The notes: generated by a model from the sequence alone, not told the origin. Positions 54,378 to 64,000 are shown, counted from the stretch's first letter. The stretch is 64,000 nt of DNA from Glaciimonas sp. (GCA_012927625.1 JABBOV010000003.1:496001-560000); one strand, 5' to 3'. A program made the numbers and translations.

Positions 54378-55367
54378 TTGTCTACCGCAACCGATCTCAC
54401 CGCCAGCAACAACTCAATACCATCCATTAGCGCCGACATGGGCGACGTCAACCGCATAATCCGCACGCGTCTGCATTCCGATGTACCGCTCATCAACCAG
54501 ATTGCGCAATACATTATTGGTGCCGGTGGCAAGCGCATCCGCCCGCAACTGGTCTTGCTGGTCGCAAATGCCCACAGCTATACCGGCACACACCACCACG
54601 AACTCGCAGCCGTAGTCGAACTGATCCACACCGCCACTTTGCTGCACGACGACGTGGTCGATGAATCCTCCCTGCGGCGCGGACGAAAAACCGCCAATGC
54701 ACTATTCGGCAATGCGGCCTCTGTATTAGTGGGCGACTTCCTGCATTCGCGCGCTTTCCAGATGATGGTTGCAATCGACGACATTCAGGTCATGCGCATT
54801 TTGGCCGATGCAACCAACGTGCTGGCTGAGGGCGAAGTACTGCAATTGCTTAATATGCACGATTCTGACCTGACAGAAGAGCGCTATTTGCAGGTCATTC
54901 GCTCTAAGACTGCCAAATTATTCGAGGCAGCAGCGCAACTCGGAGCACGCGTCGCGGGCGCTTCGGACGACGCCATTGAAGCCGCTGCCGAGTACGGCCG
55001 CTGCCTCGGTACCGCCTTTCAATTGATCGACGATGTGCTGGACTACTCCGGCAACGCTGCCGAAATCGGCAAGAATGTCGGCGACGACCTGCGCGAAGGC
55101 AAGCCGACACTACCCTTGATTTATCTGATGCAACATGGCACGCCAACACAACGCGAACTGGTGCGCGCCTGCATCGTACACGGCGATGAACAACATTTTG
55201 AGCAAATACTGGCTGACATCACCACCTCCGGCGCGCTCGAATACACTACCGGCAAAGCCCAACAGGCCGCTGGTAAAGCGGTAACAGCGCTGACGCACTT
55301 GCCGGACAATCGTTTCAAGGACTCCTTGCTGCAATTATGCAGCTTTGCAGTCAAGCGTAATCACTGA
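54378..55367 (+). CDS. ispB: Octaprenyl-diphosphate synthase
   Basis: 329 residues from a TTG start (MSTATDLTASNN), which keeps the family's usual N-terminal extension; an ATG at 54441 would shorten it by 21 residues. Trans-prenyltransferase for the ubiquinone side chain. First Asp-rich motif LLHDDVVDESSLRRG, the upstream GGKRIRPQLVLL, second motif FQLIDDVLDYSG, and GKNVGDDLREGKPTLPLIYL. The product length (C40) is inferred from the group. The tRNA-Pro gene starts 29 bases after the stop. Confidence 0.93.
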   Translation: MSTATDLTASNNSIPSISADMGDVNRIIRTRLHSDVPLINQIAQYIIGAGGKRIRPQLVLLVANAHSYTGTHHHELAAVVELIHTATLLHDDVVDESSLRRGRKTANALFGNAASVLVGDFLHSRAFQMMVAIDDIQVMRILADATNVLAEGEVLQLLNMHDSDLTEERYLQVIRSKTAKLFEAAAQLGARVAGASDDAIEAAAEYGRCLGTAFQLIDDVLDYSGNAAEIGKNVGDDLREGKPTLPLIYLMQHGTPTQRELVRACIVHGDEQHFEQILADITTSGALEYTTGKAQQAAGKAVTALTHLPDNRFKDSLLQLCSFAVKRNH

Positions 55368-55396
55368 ATTAACGCAGATTAGTTCGGTATCGCAGT

Positions 55397-55473
55397 CGGG
55401 GTGTAGCTTGGTCTGGTAGAGCGCTGCGTTCGGGACGTAGAGGCCGGAGGTTCGAATCCTCTCACCCCGACCA
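55397..55473 (+). tRNA. tRNA-Pro (anticodon CGG)
   Basis: 77 bases with the full cloverleaf: acceptor CGGGGTG pairing with CACCCCG, D-loop GCTTGGTCTGGTAGAGC, anticodon stem CTGCG/CGTAG with loop TTCGGGA (anticodon CGG, reading CCG), T-loop GGTTCGAATCC, and an encoded CCA end. It lies directly behind ispB, without a clear terminator after it. Confidence 0.97.
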
Positions 55474-55748
55474 GGATTCACCCTATCAGCAAAAATTTAG
55501 CGCAATGCTTCTTCTTTAAAAAATCAGTCGTCTAAAACTCTGCAGCAAATCCGCGTCACACGGCATGTTCGTGGGCCCGTGCGAAAATCGGCTGAATAGC
55601 TACAAAATATTCAACTCATCAAGGACGCCTGTATGGCGAAAGGGCTGCTTGCAGCACTTTACCTGCACTGGAAAATCAGATATGCGGAAGGGCAAACAAG
55701 AGGAAAAACGGAATCGGAAAGATAATTCACAACTGTTATTTTTGACGC

Positions 55749-55775
55749 CTTGAAAAAGCCGATAAGCCCCCATAT
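55749..55775 (+). promoter_or_regulatory. Sigma-32 heat-shock promoter of groESL
   Basis: CTTGAAA (55749-55755), a 12-base spacer, CCCCATAT (55768-55775). Both boxes match the sigma-32 consensus (CTTGAAA, CCCCATNT). Confidence 0.9.
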
Positions 55776-55777
55776 AA

Positions 55778-55804
55778 TTAGCACTCGTTAAGGGAGAGTG
55801 CTAA
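55778..55804 (+). promoter_or_regulatory. CIRCE operator (HrcA site) of groESL
   Basis: TTAGCACTC, nine bases, GAGTGCTAA: a perfect match to the CIRCE inverted repeat. It begins two bases after the sigma-32 -10 box and covers the start of transcription, so HrcA would repress the sigma-32 promoter directly. Confidence 0.97.
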
Positions 55805-55929
55805 CAACTTTTTTAACCTTACAAATTTTACGGCAAAGCCCGTTTCCAATACAAGGCTGCGCAGTAAAAATGTTTTGTAGCAGATATGCTGCAATAAAAC
55901 CTCAACCTATTGAATACTAAGGAGTTTTT

Positions 55930-56220
55930 ATGAATCTTCGTCCTTTGCATGACCGCGTTATCGTAAAGCGTCTGGATCAGGAAACAAAAACCGCATCCGG
56001 CATCGTTCTGCCTGAAGCAGCAGCTGAAAAGCCGGATCAAGGTGAAGTTCTGGCAATAGGTAATGGCAAGATTCTGGAAGACGGCTCGGTCCGTACGTTG
56101 GCGGTAAAAGTCGGCGACCGCGTTTTATTCGGCAAATACTCTGGCCAAACGGTTAAGGTTGACGGTGATGAATTGCTGGTCATGCGCGAAGAAGACATCA
56201 TGGCCGTAGTTGAGAAGTAA
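55930..56220 (+). CDS. groES: Co-chaperonin GroES
   Basis: 96 residues. [20 protein letters not shown] at the start, the mobile loop at about 17-32 ([18 protein letters not shown]), [13 protein letters not shown], and the C-terminal [17 protein letters not shown]. Seven-subunit lid of the GroEL cage. Preceded by AAGGAG and followed after 106 bases by groEL in the usual operon, under sigma-32 and CIRCE control. Confidence 0.97.
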   Translation: MNLRPLHDRVIVKRLDQETKTASGIVLPEAAAEKPDQGEVLAIGNGKILEDGSVRTLAVKVGDRVLFGKYSGQTVKVDGDELLVMREEDIMAVVEK

Positions 56221-56317
56221 TCAACACACCATCCGTCAGACATCAATAATTTAGTCGTATCACATTCTCAGGCTGGCAAATTTTCAATGCATTTGCCCGC
56301 CCCGAAAATCAGTTTAG

Positions 56318-57982
<1,665 letters not shown>

Positions 57983-58030
57983 TAACCGTTTTCGGTTATT
58001 GGATACAAGCAAGCTACACTGCTGCTAACG

Positions 58031-58064
58031 AAAAACCCGCTCGGTTTGCGCCGAGCGGGTTTTT
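58031..58064. terminator. Terminator after groEL
   Basis: AAAAACCCGCTCGG (58031-58044), loop, CCGAGCGGGTTTTT (58051-58064) and further T. A strong intrinsic terminator. Confidence 0.92.
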
Positions 58065-58184
58065 TCATGGAGTTTAGGAAGGTGCCCGCCATTGGCGCAT
58101 ATCCAAAAGTAATATCGGCATACAATACAAATCGTTTCGCTTATAAAGCGGCTCCCGTAGAATAACTTCCTTGAGAAGAAATAC

Positions 58185-58225
58185 AGCGACAGAGTGTCGA
58201 TCACGATACAGTCTGTCGCTTTTTT
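58185..58225 (+). terminator. Terminator-like hairpin in the metN leader (possible attenuator)
   Basis: AGCGACAGA (58185-58193) pairs with TCTGTCGCT (58212-58220), followed by TTTTT, with a small inner TCG/CGA helix. It ends only 23 bases before the metN start and lies after a separate groEL terminator, so it should act on transcripts made for metN. No Met-rich leader peptide and no SAM-riboswitch motif was recognised upstream. Confidence 0.7.
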
Positions 58226-58248
58226 ATTTGTAGAAAAATACGATTCAA

Positions 58249-59298
58249 ATGATAGAACTACAAGCAATCCACCAGCGCTTCAAAGGGGCCAGCGGCGACG
58301 TCGATGCGGTACGCGACGTCAGCTTGTCGATTCGCAAAGGCGAGATTTTTGGCATTATCGGCCGTAGCGGCGCCGGCAAAAGCTCGCTGGTGCGCACCAT
58401 CAACCTGTTGAACCGTCCGACCTCGGGCCGGGTGCTGGTTGATGGCCGCGACCTGACCGGCCTAGGCGCAAAAGAACTGCGCGCAGCGCGGCATGACATC
58501 GGCATGATCTTCCAGCACTTCAATTTGCTGACATCGCGCACCGTGTATGACAACGTCGCCCTGCCGCTGGAACTAGCCGGCCTGTCAAAAGCCGATATTC
58601 ATAAAAAAGTCATGCCGCTATTGGAACTGGTGGGCCTGACCGAATTAAAAAAACGTTATCCGGCCCATATCAGCGGCGGCCAGAAGCAGCGCGTCGGGAT
58701 TGCGCGCGCATTGGCGAATGATCCGAAAATATTGTTGTCGGACGAAGCCACCTCGGCGCTGGACCCGGAAACCACCCGTTCGATTCTTGAACTACTGCGC
58801 CGCATCAACCGCGAGCTTGGCCTGACGATTGTGCTGATCACGCATCAGATGGACGTCATCAAAGTCATCTGCGACCGCGTCGCCGTGATGGAGGCCGGGA
58901 AAATTATCGAGCAAGGCGAAGTCATCGATGTTTTCCGCCAACCCAAACATGACGTCACCAAAGCTTTGATCGGCGATGTGATTGCACAGGAATTGCCAGA
59001 AGGCGTACTGCAGCGGGTACGCGCCAAGCTGGCACAAACTCAGGCCGGCAGCGGCCAGGATCATTTGTTCCGGTTTGCATTTTCCGGCGCCAGCGTAGAC
59101 CAGCCGCTGCTATCGGAAGCGATTCGCCGCTACGGCATGGATTTCACCATCCTGCACGGCCAGATCGATGAAATACAGGGTCAGGCATTCGGCTCGCTCG
59201 CAGTACTGGCCAGCGGCGCAGCAGATGATATTACTGCAGCAATAGCCTACCTGCGCGCCCAAGGTGTAGTCGTTGAGGAATTAAATTATGTCATCTGA
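58249..59298 (+). CDS. metN: Methionine ABC transporter ATP-binding protein
   Basis: 349 residues. Nucleotide-binding domain: Walker [16 protein letters not shown], signature [15 protein letters not shown], Walker [16 protein letters not shown], switch His in [10 protein letters not shown]. The C-terminal NIL domain (about 265-345) is the methionine sensor that inhibits transport when Met is plentiful (trans-inhibition in E. coli MetNI). The ATG at 58249 follows a terminator-like hairpin; the stop overlaps the metI start by 11 bases. Confidence 0.95.
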   Translation: MIELQAIHQRFKGASGDVDAVRDVSLSIRKGEIFGIIGRSGAGKSSLVRTINLLNRPTSGRVLVDGRDLTGLGAKELRAARHDIGMIFQHFNLLTSRTVYDNVALPLELAGLSKADIHKKVMPLLELVGLTELKKRYPAHISGGQKQRVGIARALANDPKILLSDEATSALDPETTRSILELLRRINRELGLTIVLITHQMDVIKVICDRVAVMEAGKIIEQGEVIDVFRQPKHDVTKALIGDVIAQELPEGVLQRVRAKLAQTQAGSGQDHLFRFAFSGASVDQPLLSEAIRRYGMDFTILHGQIDEIQGQAFGSLAVLASGAADDITAAIAYLRAQGVVVEELNYVI

Positions 59299-59941
59299 AT
59301 TATTCAATTTATTCATTGCTTCTTTTGGCGAAACGCTATTGATGGTCGCGGTTTCCGGCGTTCTGGGCGCACTGCTCGGCGTGCCGCTCGGCATCGCCTT
59401 GCACCTGACCGACCGCAAGGGCATATTGCCCAGTCCAATTTTCAATCGGGTAGCTGGGTTGCTGGTCAATGCGGTGCGCTCGACGCCATTCATCATTTTG
59501 CTGGTGGCAGTGATTCCAATGACGCGCTTTTTCGTCGGCTCTTCGATCGGCACTGCAGCGGCGATTGTGCCGCTGACGCTGGCGGCAGCACCCTTTGTCG
59601 CCCGCCTGGTGGAAACCGCGCTGCGCGAAGTTGATCCCGGCCTGATCGAGGCAGCGCAAGCGATGGGCGCTACCACCGCCCAAACTGTCTTCAAGGTGCT
59701 GGTGCCGGAAGCGTTTTCCGGCATCGTGGCCGGCCTGACCATCACCTTCATCAGTCTGGTCGGGTATTCAGCGATGGCCGGGGCGATTGGCGGCGGCGGC
59801 TTGGGCGACCTTGGGATTCGCTACGGCTATCAACGCTTCCTGCCGGAGGTCATGCTGGCGGTGGTGCTGATTTTGATCGTGTTCGTGCAAATTGTGCAAT
59901 CGCTCGGTGACCTGCTAGTGCGCCGGCTGAGTCACCGTTAA
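59288..59941 (+). CDS. metI: Methionine ABC transporter permease
   Basis: 217 residues, five transmembrane helices as in MetI. The EAA-type loop reads [25 protein letters not shown] (in part), followed by [20 protein letters not shown] and [20 protein letters not shown], which are MetI landmarks. Two copies form the inner-membrane pore with MetN. Its start overlaps metN and it precedes metQ by 57 bases. Confidence 0.95.
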   Translation: MSSELFNLFIASFGETLLMVAVSGVLGALLGVPLGIALHLTDRKGILPSPIFNRVAGLLVNAVRSTPFIILLVAVIPMTRFFVGSSIGTAAAIVPLTLAAAPFVARLVETALREVDPGLIEAAQAMGATTAQTVFKVLVPEAFSGIVAGLTITFISLVGYSAMAGAIGGGGLGDLGIRYGYQRFLPEVMLAVVLILIVFVQIVQSLGDLLVRRLSHR

Positions 59942-59998
59942 TTTTTACTTTCGCTTTTTACTTTTTCAATACCGTTTTCAATATCCAAAAGGAACATC

Positions 59999-60811
59999 AT
60001 GCAACGTCGCCATATTTTGCGTCATACATTACAATTTTTAAGCGCACTGAGTCTGCTTGCCAGCCTCGCCATCGCCCCGGCTCAAGCGCAGGATAAACCG
60101 ATCAAAATCGGCGTGACTGGCGGCCCGCACGCGGAAATCATGGAAGTCGTGAAGAAAATCGCGGCCAAGGATGGCTTGAAAATACAAGTCGTCGAGTTCA
60201 GCGATTACATTCAACCAAACGCCGCGCTGGCCTCCGGCGATCTCGATGCAAACAGCTTCCAGCATCTGCCTTACCTGGAAGCGCAAATCAAGGATCGCGG
60301 CTACAAGTTCGCCAATGTCGGCTATACCATCACCGAACCGATGGGCGTGTACTCGAAAAACGTGAAATCGCTGGCCAACCTGAAACCGGGTGCCCGGGTT
60401 GGCGTACCGAACGATCCTACCAATGGCGGCCGCGCGTTGTTGTTGCTGCAAGCGCAGGGATTGTTCAAGCTGAAAGCCAGTGCCGGCCTGAGCGCGACCC
60501 CGCTCGATATCGTCAGCAATCCGAAAAAAATCAAGATTGTCGAACTCGATGCCGCGCAATTGCCGCGCTCGCTGGCTGACCTTGAGGCTGCCGTCATCAA
60601 CGGCAATTATGCCGAACAGGCAGGCTTGAATCCGGCCACTGACTCCATCGCCATCGAAGGTCCGAAAGGTCCATACGCCAACGTGATCGCCGTGCGCGAT
60701 CAAGACAAGGCCAAGCCTTGGGTAGCGAAGCTGCTCAAGGCGTACCACAGCCCGGAAGTCAAACAGTTCGTGCAGAAGCAATACAAGAACTCGGTCATCG
60801 TGTCCTGGTAA
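59999..60811 (+). CDS. metQ: Methionine-binding protein MetQ, without a lipobox
   Basis: 270 residues of the NlpA/MetQ family: KIGVTGGPHAEIMEVVKKIA, VVEFSDYIQPNAALASGDLD, ANSFQHLPYLEAQIKDRGY, and YSKNVKSLANLKPGARVGVP, NDPTNGGRALLLLQAQGL. The signal peptide (MQRRHILRHTLQFLSALSLL, cleavage near AQAQ) has no Cys, so unlike E. coli MetQ it should be a free periplasmic protein rather than a lipoprotein. It delivers methionine to MetNI. A strong terminator follows. Confidence 0.93.
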   Translation: MQRRHILRHTLQFLSALSLLASLAIAPAQAQDKPIKIGVTGGPHAEIMEVVKKIAAKDGLKIQVVEFSDYIQPNAALASGDLDANSFQHLPYLEAQIKDRGYKFANVGYTITEPMGVYSKNVKSLANLKPGARVGVPNDPTNGGRALLLLQAQGLFKLKASAGLSATPLDIVSNPKKIKIVELDAAQLPRSLADLEAAVINGNYAEQAGLNPATDSIAIEGPKGPYANVIAVRDQDKAKPWVAKLLKAYHSPEVKQFVQKQYKNSVIVSW

Positions 60812-60831
60812 GTCAGGACGAGTAACCGCGC

Positions 60832-60866
60832 CAGAAGTAGGATGCGCCATGCGCACTCTACTTCTG
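60832..60866. repeat. AGAAGTAG/CTACTTCT dyad after metQ
   Basis: AGAAGTAGGATGCGCCATGC and GCGCACTCTACTTCT make an imperfect inverted repeat of the GTAGGRTGCG kind common in proteobacteria. A partial relative, GGTGCGCACCGCGCACCCTA, lies near 30631-30651 between purE and the GFA gene. Confidence 0.5.
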
Positions 60867-60869
60867 GCG

Positions 60870-60917
60870 GCAATAAAAAACGGGAGAGATGCGATATCTC
60901 TCCCGTTTTTTTATTGC
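60870..60917. terminator. Bidirectional terminator between metQ and the crotonase gene
   Basis: GCAATAAAAAACGGGAGAGA plus T, a short loop, then ATCTCTCCCGTTTTTTTATT plus GC. Long arms with A and T runs serve both convergent genes. Confidence 0.92.
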
Positions 60918-60936
60918 ATCTGGTTACTCACCATGC

Positions 60937-61728
60937 TCACCACAGCGGCGCGCGTTTCTCAATAAACGCTTGCACCCCTTCTTGCGCCGCTGGATCCATC
61001 ATGTTGCACGCCATAGTTTGGCCGGCCAACTGATAGGCGGCATCAATCCCCATTTCCAATTGCTGGTAAAACAGTTGCTTGCCCATTGCGACCGCCACTG
61101 CGGGCTTGGTCAGAATGCTGGCAGTCAAGTGGGCGATTTCAGCATCCAGTTGTTCCGGCGCCACCACCCGATTGATCAGGCCGCGTGCCATTGCCGTCTG
61201 GGCGTCGATGAAGTCGCCGGTCAGCAGCATTTCCAAGGCTTGCTTGCGCGATACGTTGCGCGACAGAGCAACCGAGGGCGTGGCGCAGAACAAGCCTAAA
61301 TTGATGCCCGATACCGCAAACCGGGCCGCACTGGATGCTACCGCCAGATCGCACATGGCAACCAGTTGGCAGCCGGCAGCAGTGGCGATGCCTTGCACCC
61401 GCGCAATCACCGGTTGCGGCAATTGCTGGATGGTCAGCATCAGCTTGCTGCATTGCGTGAACAGGGTCTGGTAATAGTCCAGCTCAGAAGTGGCGCGCAT
61501 CTGCTTGAGGTCGTGTCCGGCGCAGAACGCGCGGCCTTCGGCGGCCAGCACCACCACTCGCACGGTGGTGTCTTGGGCAACCGCATCCAGCGCCGCCTGC
61601 AATGCGTCCATCATTTGTTCCGACAGCGCATTGAACTGCGCTGCACGGTTCAAGGTCAGGGTAACGATGCCGCCGCTACGGCTGTGCAATACCATTGGAA
61701 TCGCTTGATCTGTTTCTGACTGGTCCAT
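60937..61728 (-). CDS. Enoyl-CoA hydratase/isomerase-family protein, ECHDC3-like
   Basis: 263 residues with the crotonase fold: LTLNRAAQFNALSEQMMDAL, EGRAFCAGHDLKQM for the CoA/oxyanion site, ATAAGCQLVAMCDLAVAS for the second oxyanion strand. At the places where classical hydratases have catalytic Glu (in GGG-x-E-L and the PE-x-x-L-G segment) this one has Gln (GCQL) and Gly (SGINLGLFCATP). That pattern is known in the ECHDC3 branch, whose activity is not clear. It may be a non-hydratase crotonase. No fatty-acid oxidation gene is adjacent. Confidence 0.85.
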   Translation of the reverse strand: MDQSETDQAIPMVLHSRSGGIVTLTLNRAAQFNALSEQMMDALQAALDAVAQDTTVRVVVLAAEGRAFCAGHDLKQMRATSELDYYQTLFTQCSKLMLTIQQLPQPVIARVQGIATAAGCQLVAMCDLAVASSAARFAVSGINLGLFCATPSVALSRNVSRKQALEMLLTGDFIDAQTAMARGLINRVVAPEQLDAEIAHLTASILTKPAVAVAMGKQLFYQQLEMGIDAAYQLAGQTMACNMMDPAAQEGVQAFIEKRAPLW

Positions 61729-61799
61729 TTTGTCTCCGTCTTTATTATGTGATATTTTTATATACTACGCAGCGTATTATTCAATACCACAGTTAATAT

Positions 61800-61832
61800 A
61801 TGCGTAGAAAGCATATATTTTAGCTATACTCC
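61800..61832 (+). repeat. 33-nt intergenic repeat, copy 5
   Basis: Begins ATGCGTAGAAAG and ends TTTTAGCTATACTCC, exactly 33 bases, then CCTATTATTTTTAA. It lies between the YlqF-type GTPase stop and the crotonase start, both on the opposite strand. Confidence 0.65.
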
Positions 61833-61846
61833 CCTATTATTTTTAA

Positions 61847-62776
61847 TTACCTTGGCTCGTCTTCGATATCCTCAGGTGGCATTATCTGTTGCGACAAGCC
61901 CAACAACACGGGTGGCACATAGCTCGCAAGCAGCACGGCGCGGCTGTCGGGGGTCTCCAGGCTGATGCGGCCCAACGCGCCGGTACGGTAATCCTGCAGC
62001 AGGGTATTGGCGGCTTTTTCGAAATCCCAGTCGCCGCCTTTCAGACGGTAACCACGCCGCTGCGCAACGCCTTCGACTACGCTGACCGCATCCATGCCCT
62101 CGGTTTTCATGTTGTAACGTGTTGCCAGCAATTGCGGGTAGCGCTGCAACAGAATCTCGGCCAGGAAAGTGGCGATTTCTTCCTCGATCAAGGCGTTGAC
62201 GCCGATCGCGTGGCTAGCGGCCAGCATCAGGCCGTCGGTCGGATGGGCGATTTTCGGCCACAACAAGCCGGGCGTATCGATCAGGATCATGTTTTTATTC
62301 AAGTACAAGCGCTGCTGCACCTTGGTTACTGCCGGTTCGTCGCCGACCTTGGCCACTCGTCTTTTGAGCAAAGCGTTCATCAGCGTCGATTTGCCGACGT
62401 TCGGAATGCCCATGATCATCATCCGCAGCGCCTTGGTCGGCACGCCGCGATGCGGTGCCTGCTGCAGGCACAAGGCTGGAATTTTCAAGACATCCGATGG
62501 TTTTTTGCAGGACAGCGCAACCGCGCGCACGTTTTTCTGGCTATTGTAAAAAGCCAACCAGGCTTGCGTCGCTACCGGGTCGGCCAGATCGCTCTTGTTC
62601 AGAATTTTCAAACAAGGGCGTTGCCGGAACAGGCGCAACTCTTCGACCATCGGGTTGCAACTGGCTTGGGGTATGCGAGCATCAAGCACTTCGATGACCA
62701 GATCGGTCGCTTCCATGGTTTCCGCCGCTTTTTTGCGGGCGGCGTTCATGTGGCCGGGGAACCATTGTATCGACAT
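61847..62776 (-). CDS. ylqF: Ribosome biogenesis GTPase (YlqF/RbgA family)
   Basis: 309 residues with circularly permuted GTPase motifs: G4 ILNKSDLADP first, then G1 MGIPNVGKSTLMNALL, G2/G3 LIDTPGLLWPKI. N-terminal MSIQWFPGHMNAARKKAAET is the family signature. RbgA drives late 50S assembly in Bacillus; in Proteobacteria the role is inferred. It lies in line with the HDAC-type gene upstream. Confidence 0.93.
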   Translation of the reverse strand: MSIQWFPGHMNAARKKAAETMEATDLVIEVLDARIPQASCNPMVEELRLFRQRPCLKILNKSDLADPVATQAWLAFYNSQKNVRAVALSCKKPSDVLKIPALCLQQAPHRGVPTKALRMMIMGIPNVGKSTLMNALLKRRVAKVGDEPAVTKVQQRLYLNKNMILIDTPGLLWPKIAHPTDGLMLAASHAIGVNALIEEEIATFLAEILLQRYPQLLATRYNMKTEGMDAVSVVEGVAQRRGYRLKGGDWDFEKAANTLLQDYRTGALGRISLETPDSRAVLLASYVPPVLLGLSQQIMPPEDIEDEPR

Positions 62777-62833
62777 GCGGAATCAATTCTTGCGGGATAA
62801 AACGCTATTGTACGGAGTTGCGGCGTTCGCTAT

Positions 62834-63781
62834 CTAAAATTCATCCAGCCCGGCCAGCACCTTCAAATGCGCGACCACGCTGCGCCCCAGTGCAGACAGG
62901 TTGTAGCCGCCCTCCAGGCAACTAACGATGCGTCCGCCGGAGTGCAGTCTCGCGACATCCATGATCTGTCGGGTAATCCATGCGTAATCGGCTTCGACCA
63001 GATCCATCTGACCGATATCGTCTTCCCGATGGGCGTCAAAACCGGCCGAAATGAAGATCATTTGCGGCCGGTACGCGTGCAGCGCCGGCAGCCATTTTTC
63101 GGCAATCTGCTGACGCACCACTTCGCCTCCGGTGTAAGCCGGCAGCGGGATGTTGATTGCATTCGTGACGCTGCGGTCGGTCCCACTGTAGGGATACAGC
63201 GGATGCTGGAAAAAACTCGCCATCAACACTCTTGGCTCATTGGCGAATGTTTCTTCGGTGCCGTTGCCATGATGGACATCGAAATCGACGATGGCTACAC
63301 GCTGCAAGCCATGCACTTCCAGCGCGTGGCGCACCGCAATGGCGACATTATTAAACAGGCAAAAACCCATCGACTCAGTCGGCCGCGCATGGTGGCCGGG
63401 CGGTCGGATGGAGCAGAAGGCATTTTCAATTTCACCTTTGATGACAGCATCGGTGGCTGCCACAGCAGCGCCGGCAGCGGCCAGCGCCGCTTTCCAACTG
63501 AACGCATTGAGCGAAGTATCGCCATCCAGCGGATAGTAGCTGGACTGGCCGCTGAGTGCCCGCGGCACGTTGTCGCGCACCAGTGCGATGGCCGCCGGGG
63601 TATGAATGCGGGCGATGTCAGCCACATCGGCAGCGGGTGCTTGACGATACTCCAGATAAGTGCCAATCCGGCTGGAAATCAACTGATCTTCAATCGCCTG
63701 CAGCCGGGCTGGTGACTCTGGATGCCAGTCGCCCATTTCGTGGCGCATGCAATCGGGATGGGTATAAAAAGCTGTCGTCAT
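62834..63781 (-). CDS. Histone-deacetylase-family zinc amidohydrolase
   Basis: 315 residues from the ATG at 63781 (a start ten codons upstream at 63811 is possible). HDAC/AcuC/AphA fold: GDWHPESPARLQAIE, SIRPPGHHARPTESMGFCLF with the active-site His pair, VDFDVHHGNGTEETF with zinc Asp/His, FISAGFDAHREDDIG with the other zinc Asp, and SCLEGGYNLSALGRSV. Bacterial members remove acetyl groups from polyamines, acetoin-related proteins or other amides. The polyamine-type transporter and arginine genes 48 kb away are too distant to argue for a link. Confidence 0.9.
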   Translation of the reverse strand: MTTAFYTHPDCMRHEMGDWHPESPARLQAIEDQLISSRIGTYLEYRQAPAADVADIARIHTPAAIALVRDNVPRALSGQSSYYPLDGDTSLNAFSWKAALAAAGAAVAATDAVIKGEIENAFCSIRPPGHHARPTESMGFCLFNNVAIAVRHALEVHGLQRVAIVDFDVHHGNGTEETFANEPRVLMASFFQHPLYPYSGTDRSVTNAINIPLPAYTGGEVVRQQIAEKWLPALHAYRPQMIFISAGFDAHREDDIGQMDLVEADYAWITRQIMDVARLHSGGRIVSCLEGGYNLSALGRSVVAHLKVLAGLDEF

Positions 63782-64000
63782 GGATGCAAAATTGCCCACT
63801 GCTGCGGGCATAACCTTCTTGAATTAAATCGGGTTGAAATCATGGGTACACAAACGGCAGGAAGCTTCCAACGCAATAGACACTAACGCAAACTCTTCAC
63901 ACCGTTTACACTCACCATCTTACGCTTTCAAACCGAACCGCAAGTTGCATCGGCTCCAGACAATCGTTCGACGGCTCTGTTGCAGCCGTCATCTTTGACC
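63782..64000. other. Window end, no gene recognised
   Basis: The last 219 bases hold no clear coding frame or RNA. They are probably the upstream region of the HDAC-family gene and of a gene beyond the window. Confidence 0.5.

Larger units (their letters stand above)
55474..55929. other. 456-base gap carrying the groESL control region
   Basis: The first ~270 bases after the tRNA hold no supported gene; a 62-residue open frame near 55565 has no ribosome site. The rest carries the heat-shock promoter, the CIRCE operator and a leader of about 145 bases to groES. Confidence 0.7.

Noticed and set aside
55565-55753. 62-codon frame between tRNA-Pro and groES
   Set aside because: No ribosome site, it runs into the sigma-32 promoter and resembles no known protein.
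58066-58184. SAM riboswitch or Met-rich leader peptide before metN
   Set aside because: No recognisable SAM-I, SAM-II or related core, and the only frame with a start contains no Met codons after the first.
61889-62800. 303-codon frame opposite the YlqF-type GTPase
   Set aside because: Shadow frame; all GTPase motifs are on the minus strand.

Overview
The window is a stretch of bacterial chromosome from a betaproteobacterium, most likely Oxalobacteraceae (Herminiimonas/Janthinobacterium-like). The evidence is gene content and order typical of Burkholderiales: rlmH-maf-rng; rplU-rpmA-obgE-proB with rppH and proS close by; rplM-rpsI; ilvE with a small zinc-finger gene; pgk/fba/pur/tsaC; groESL; metNIQ. 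No phage, insertion sequence, CRISPR array or plasmid function was seen. Most genes are housekeeping or ordinary metabolic genes. The less expected signals lie between the genes.

Layout. 1-2.3 kb: end of rlmH, then maf and rng. 2.5-5.4 kb: an AT-richer accessory patch (Spy/CpxP-like protein, PAP2 phosphatase, acyltransferase-3). 5.4-10.4 kb: a minus-strand arginine-catabolic operon of the arginine transaminase type (basic amino-acid binding protein, 2-ketoarginine decarboxylase AruI, aminoaldehyde dehydrogenase, guanidinobutyrase). 10.8-15.1 kb: a spermidine/putrescine-type ABC transporter with a divergent LysR gene at 15.6 kb. 16.5-22.3 kb: single genes (thpR, tcdA, hemerythrin, pdxH, cfa, HIT, msrA, flavin reductase). 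22.4-28 kb: an AlkH/AlkJ/AlkL-like trio (ALDH, GMC oxidoreductase, OmpW), a SemiSWEET and a GDSL lipoprotein. 28-33.6 kb: tsaC/sua5, purC, GFA protein, purE, fba, pgk. 33.7-40.8 kb: azlDC, ilvE, zinc-finger protein, NTF2-like, YheT hydrolase, unknown protein, BepA-like protease, moaC. 41-50 kb: rpsI-rplM, OsmC, coq7, a Y-family polymerase, EamA, lpxC, lytic transglycosylase, proS. 49.7-55.5 kb: rppH, CNP1-like, proB, obgE, rpmA, rplU, ispB, tRNA-Pro(CGG). 55.7-60.9 kb: groESL and metNIQ. 60.9-64 kb: crotonase, RbgA/YlqF GTPase and an HDAC-family protein.

How genes work together. The 5.4-15.1 kb block joins uptake of basic amino acids and polyamine-like solutes to a route from 2-ketoarginine through 4-guanidinobutyraldehyde and 4-guanidinobutyrate to GABA plus urea. 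The aminotransferase step is not in the window. At 22-26 kb an outer-membrane channel, an alcohol dehydrogenase and an aldehyde dehydrogenase suggest oxidation of a hydrophobic alcohol.

Most notable signals. (1) A family of fixed-length 33-nt intergenic repeats, five close and two looser copies plus one 32-nt relative, beginning ATGCG and, in the close copies, ending ATACTCC. (2) A candidate ~110-nt small RNA upstream of rplM-rpsI, with its own promoter, anti-Shine-Dalgarno (CCUCC) motifs and a terminator. (3) A near-consensus LexA box at the centre of a perfect 50-bp palindrome in front of the Y-family polymerase. (4) Overlapping sigma-32 and CIRCE control of groESL. (5) A terminator-like hairpin just ahead of metN. 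(6) A duplicated TOBE-type segment in a PotA-like ATPase. (7) A 54-bp perfect palindrome after ilvE with a diverged copy after the lytic transglycosylase gene.
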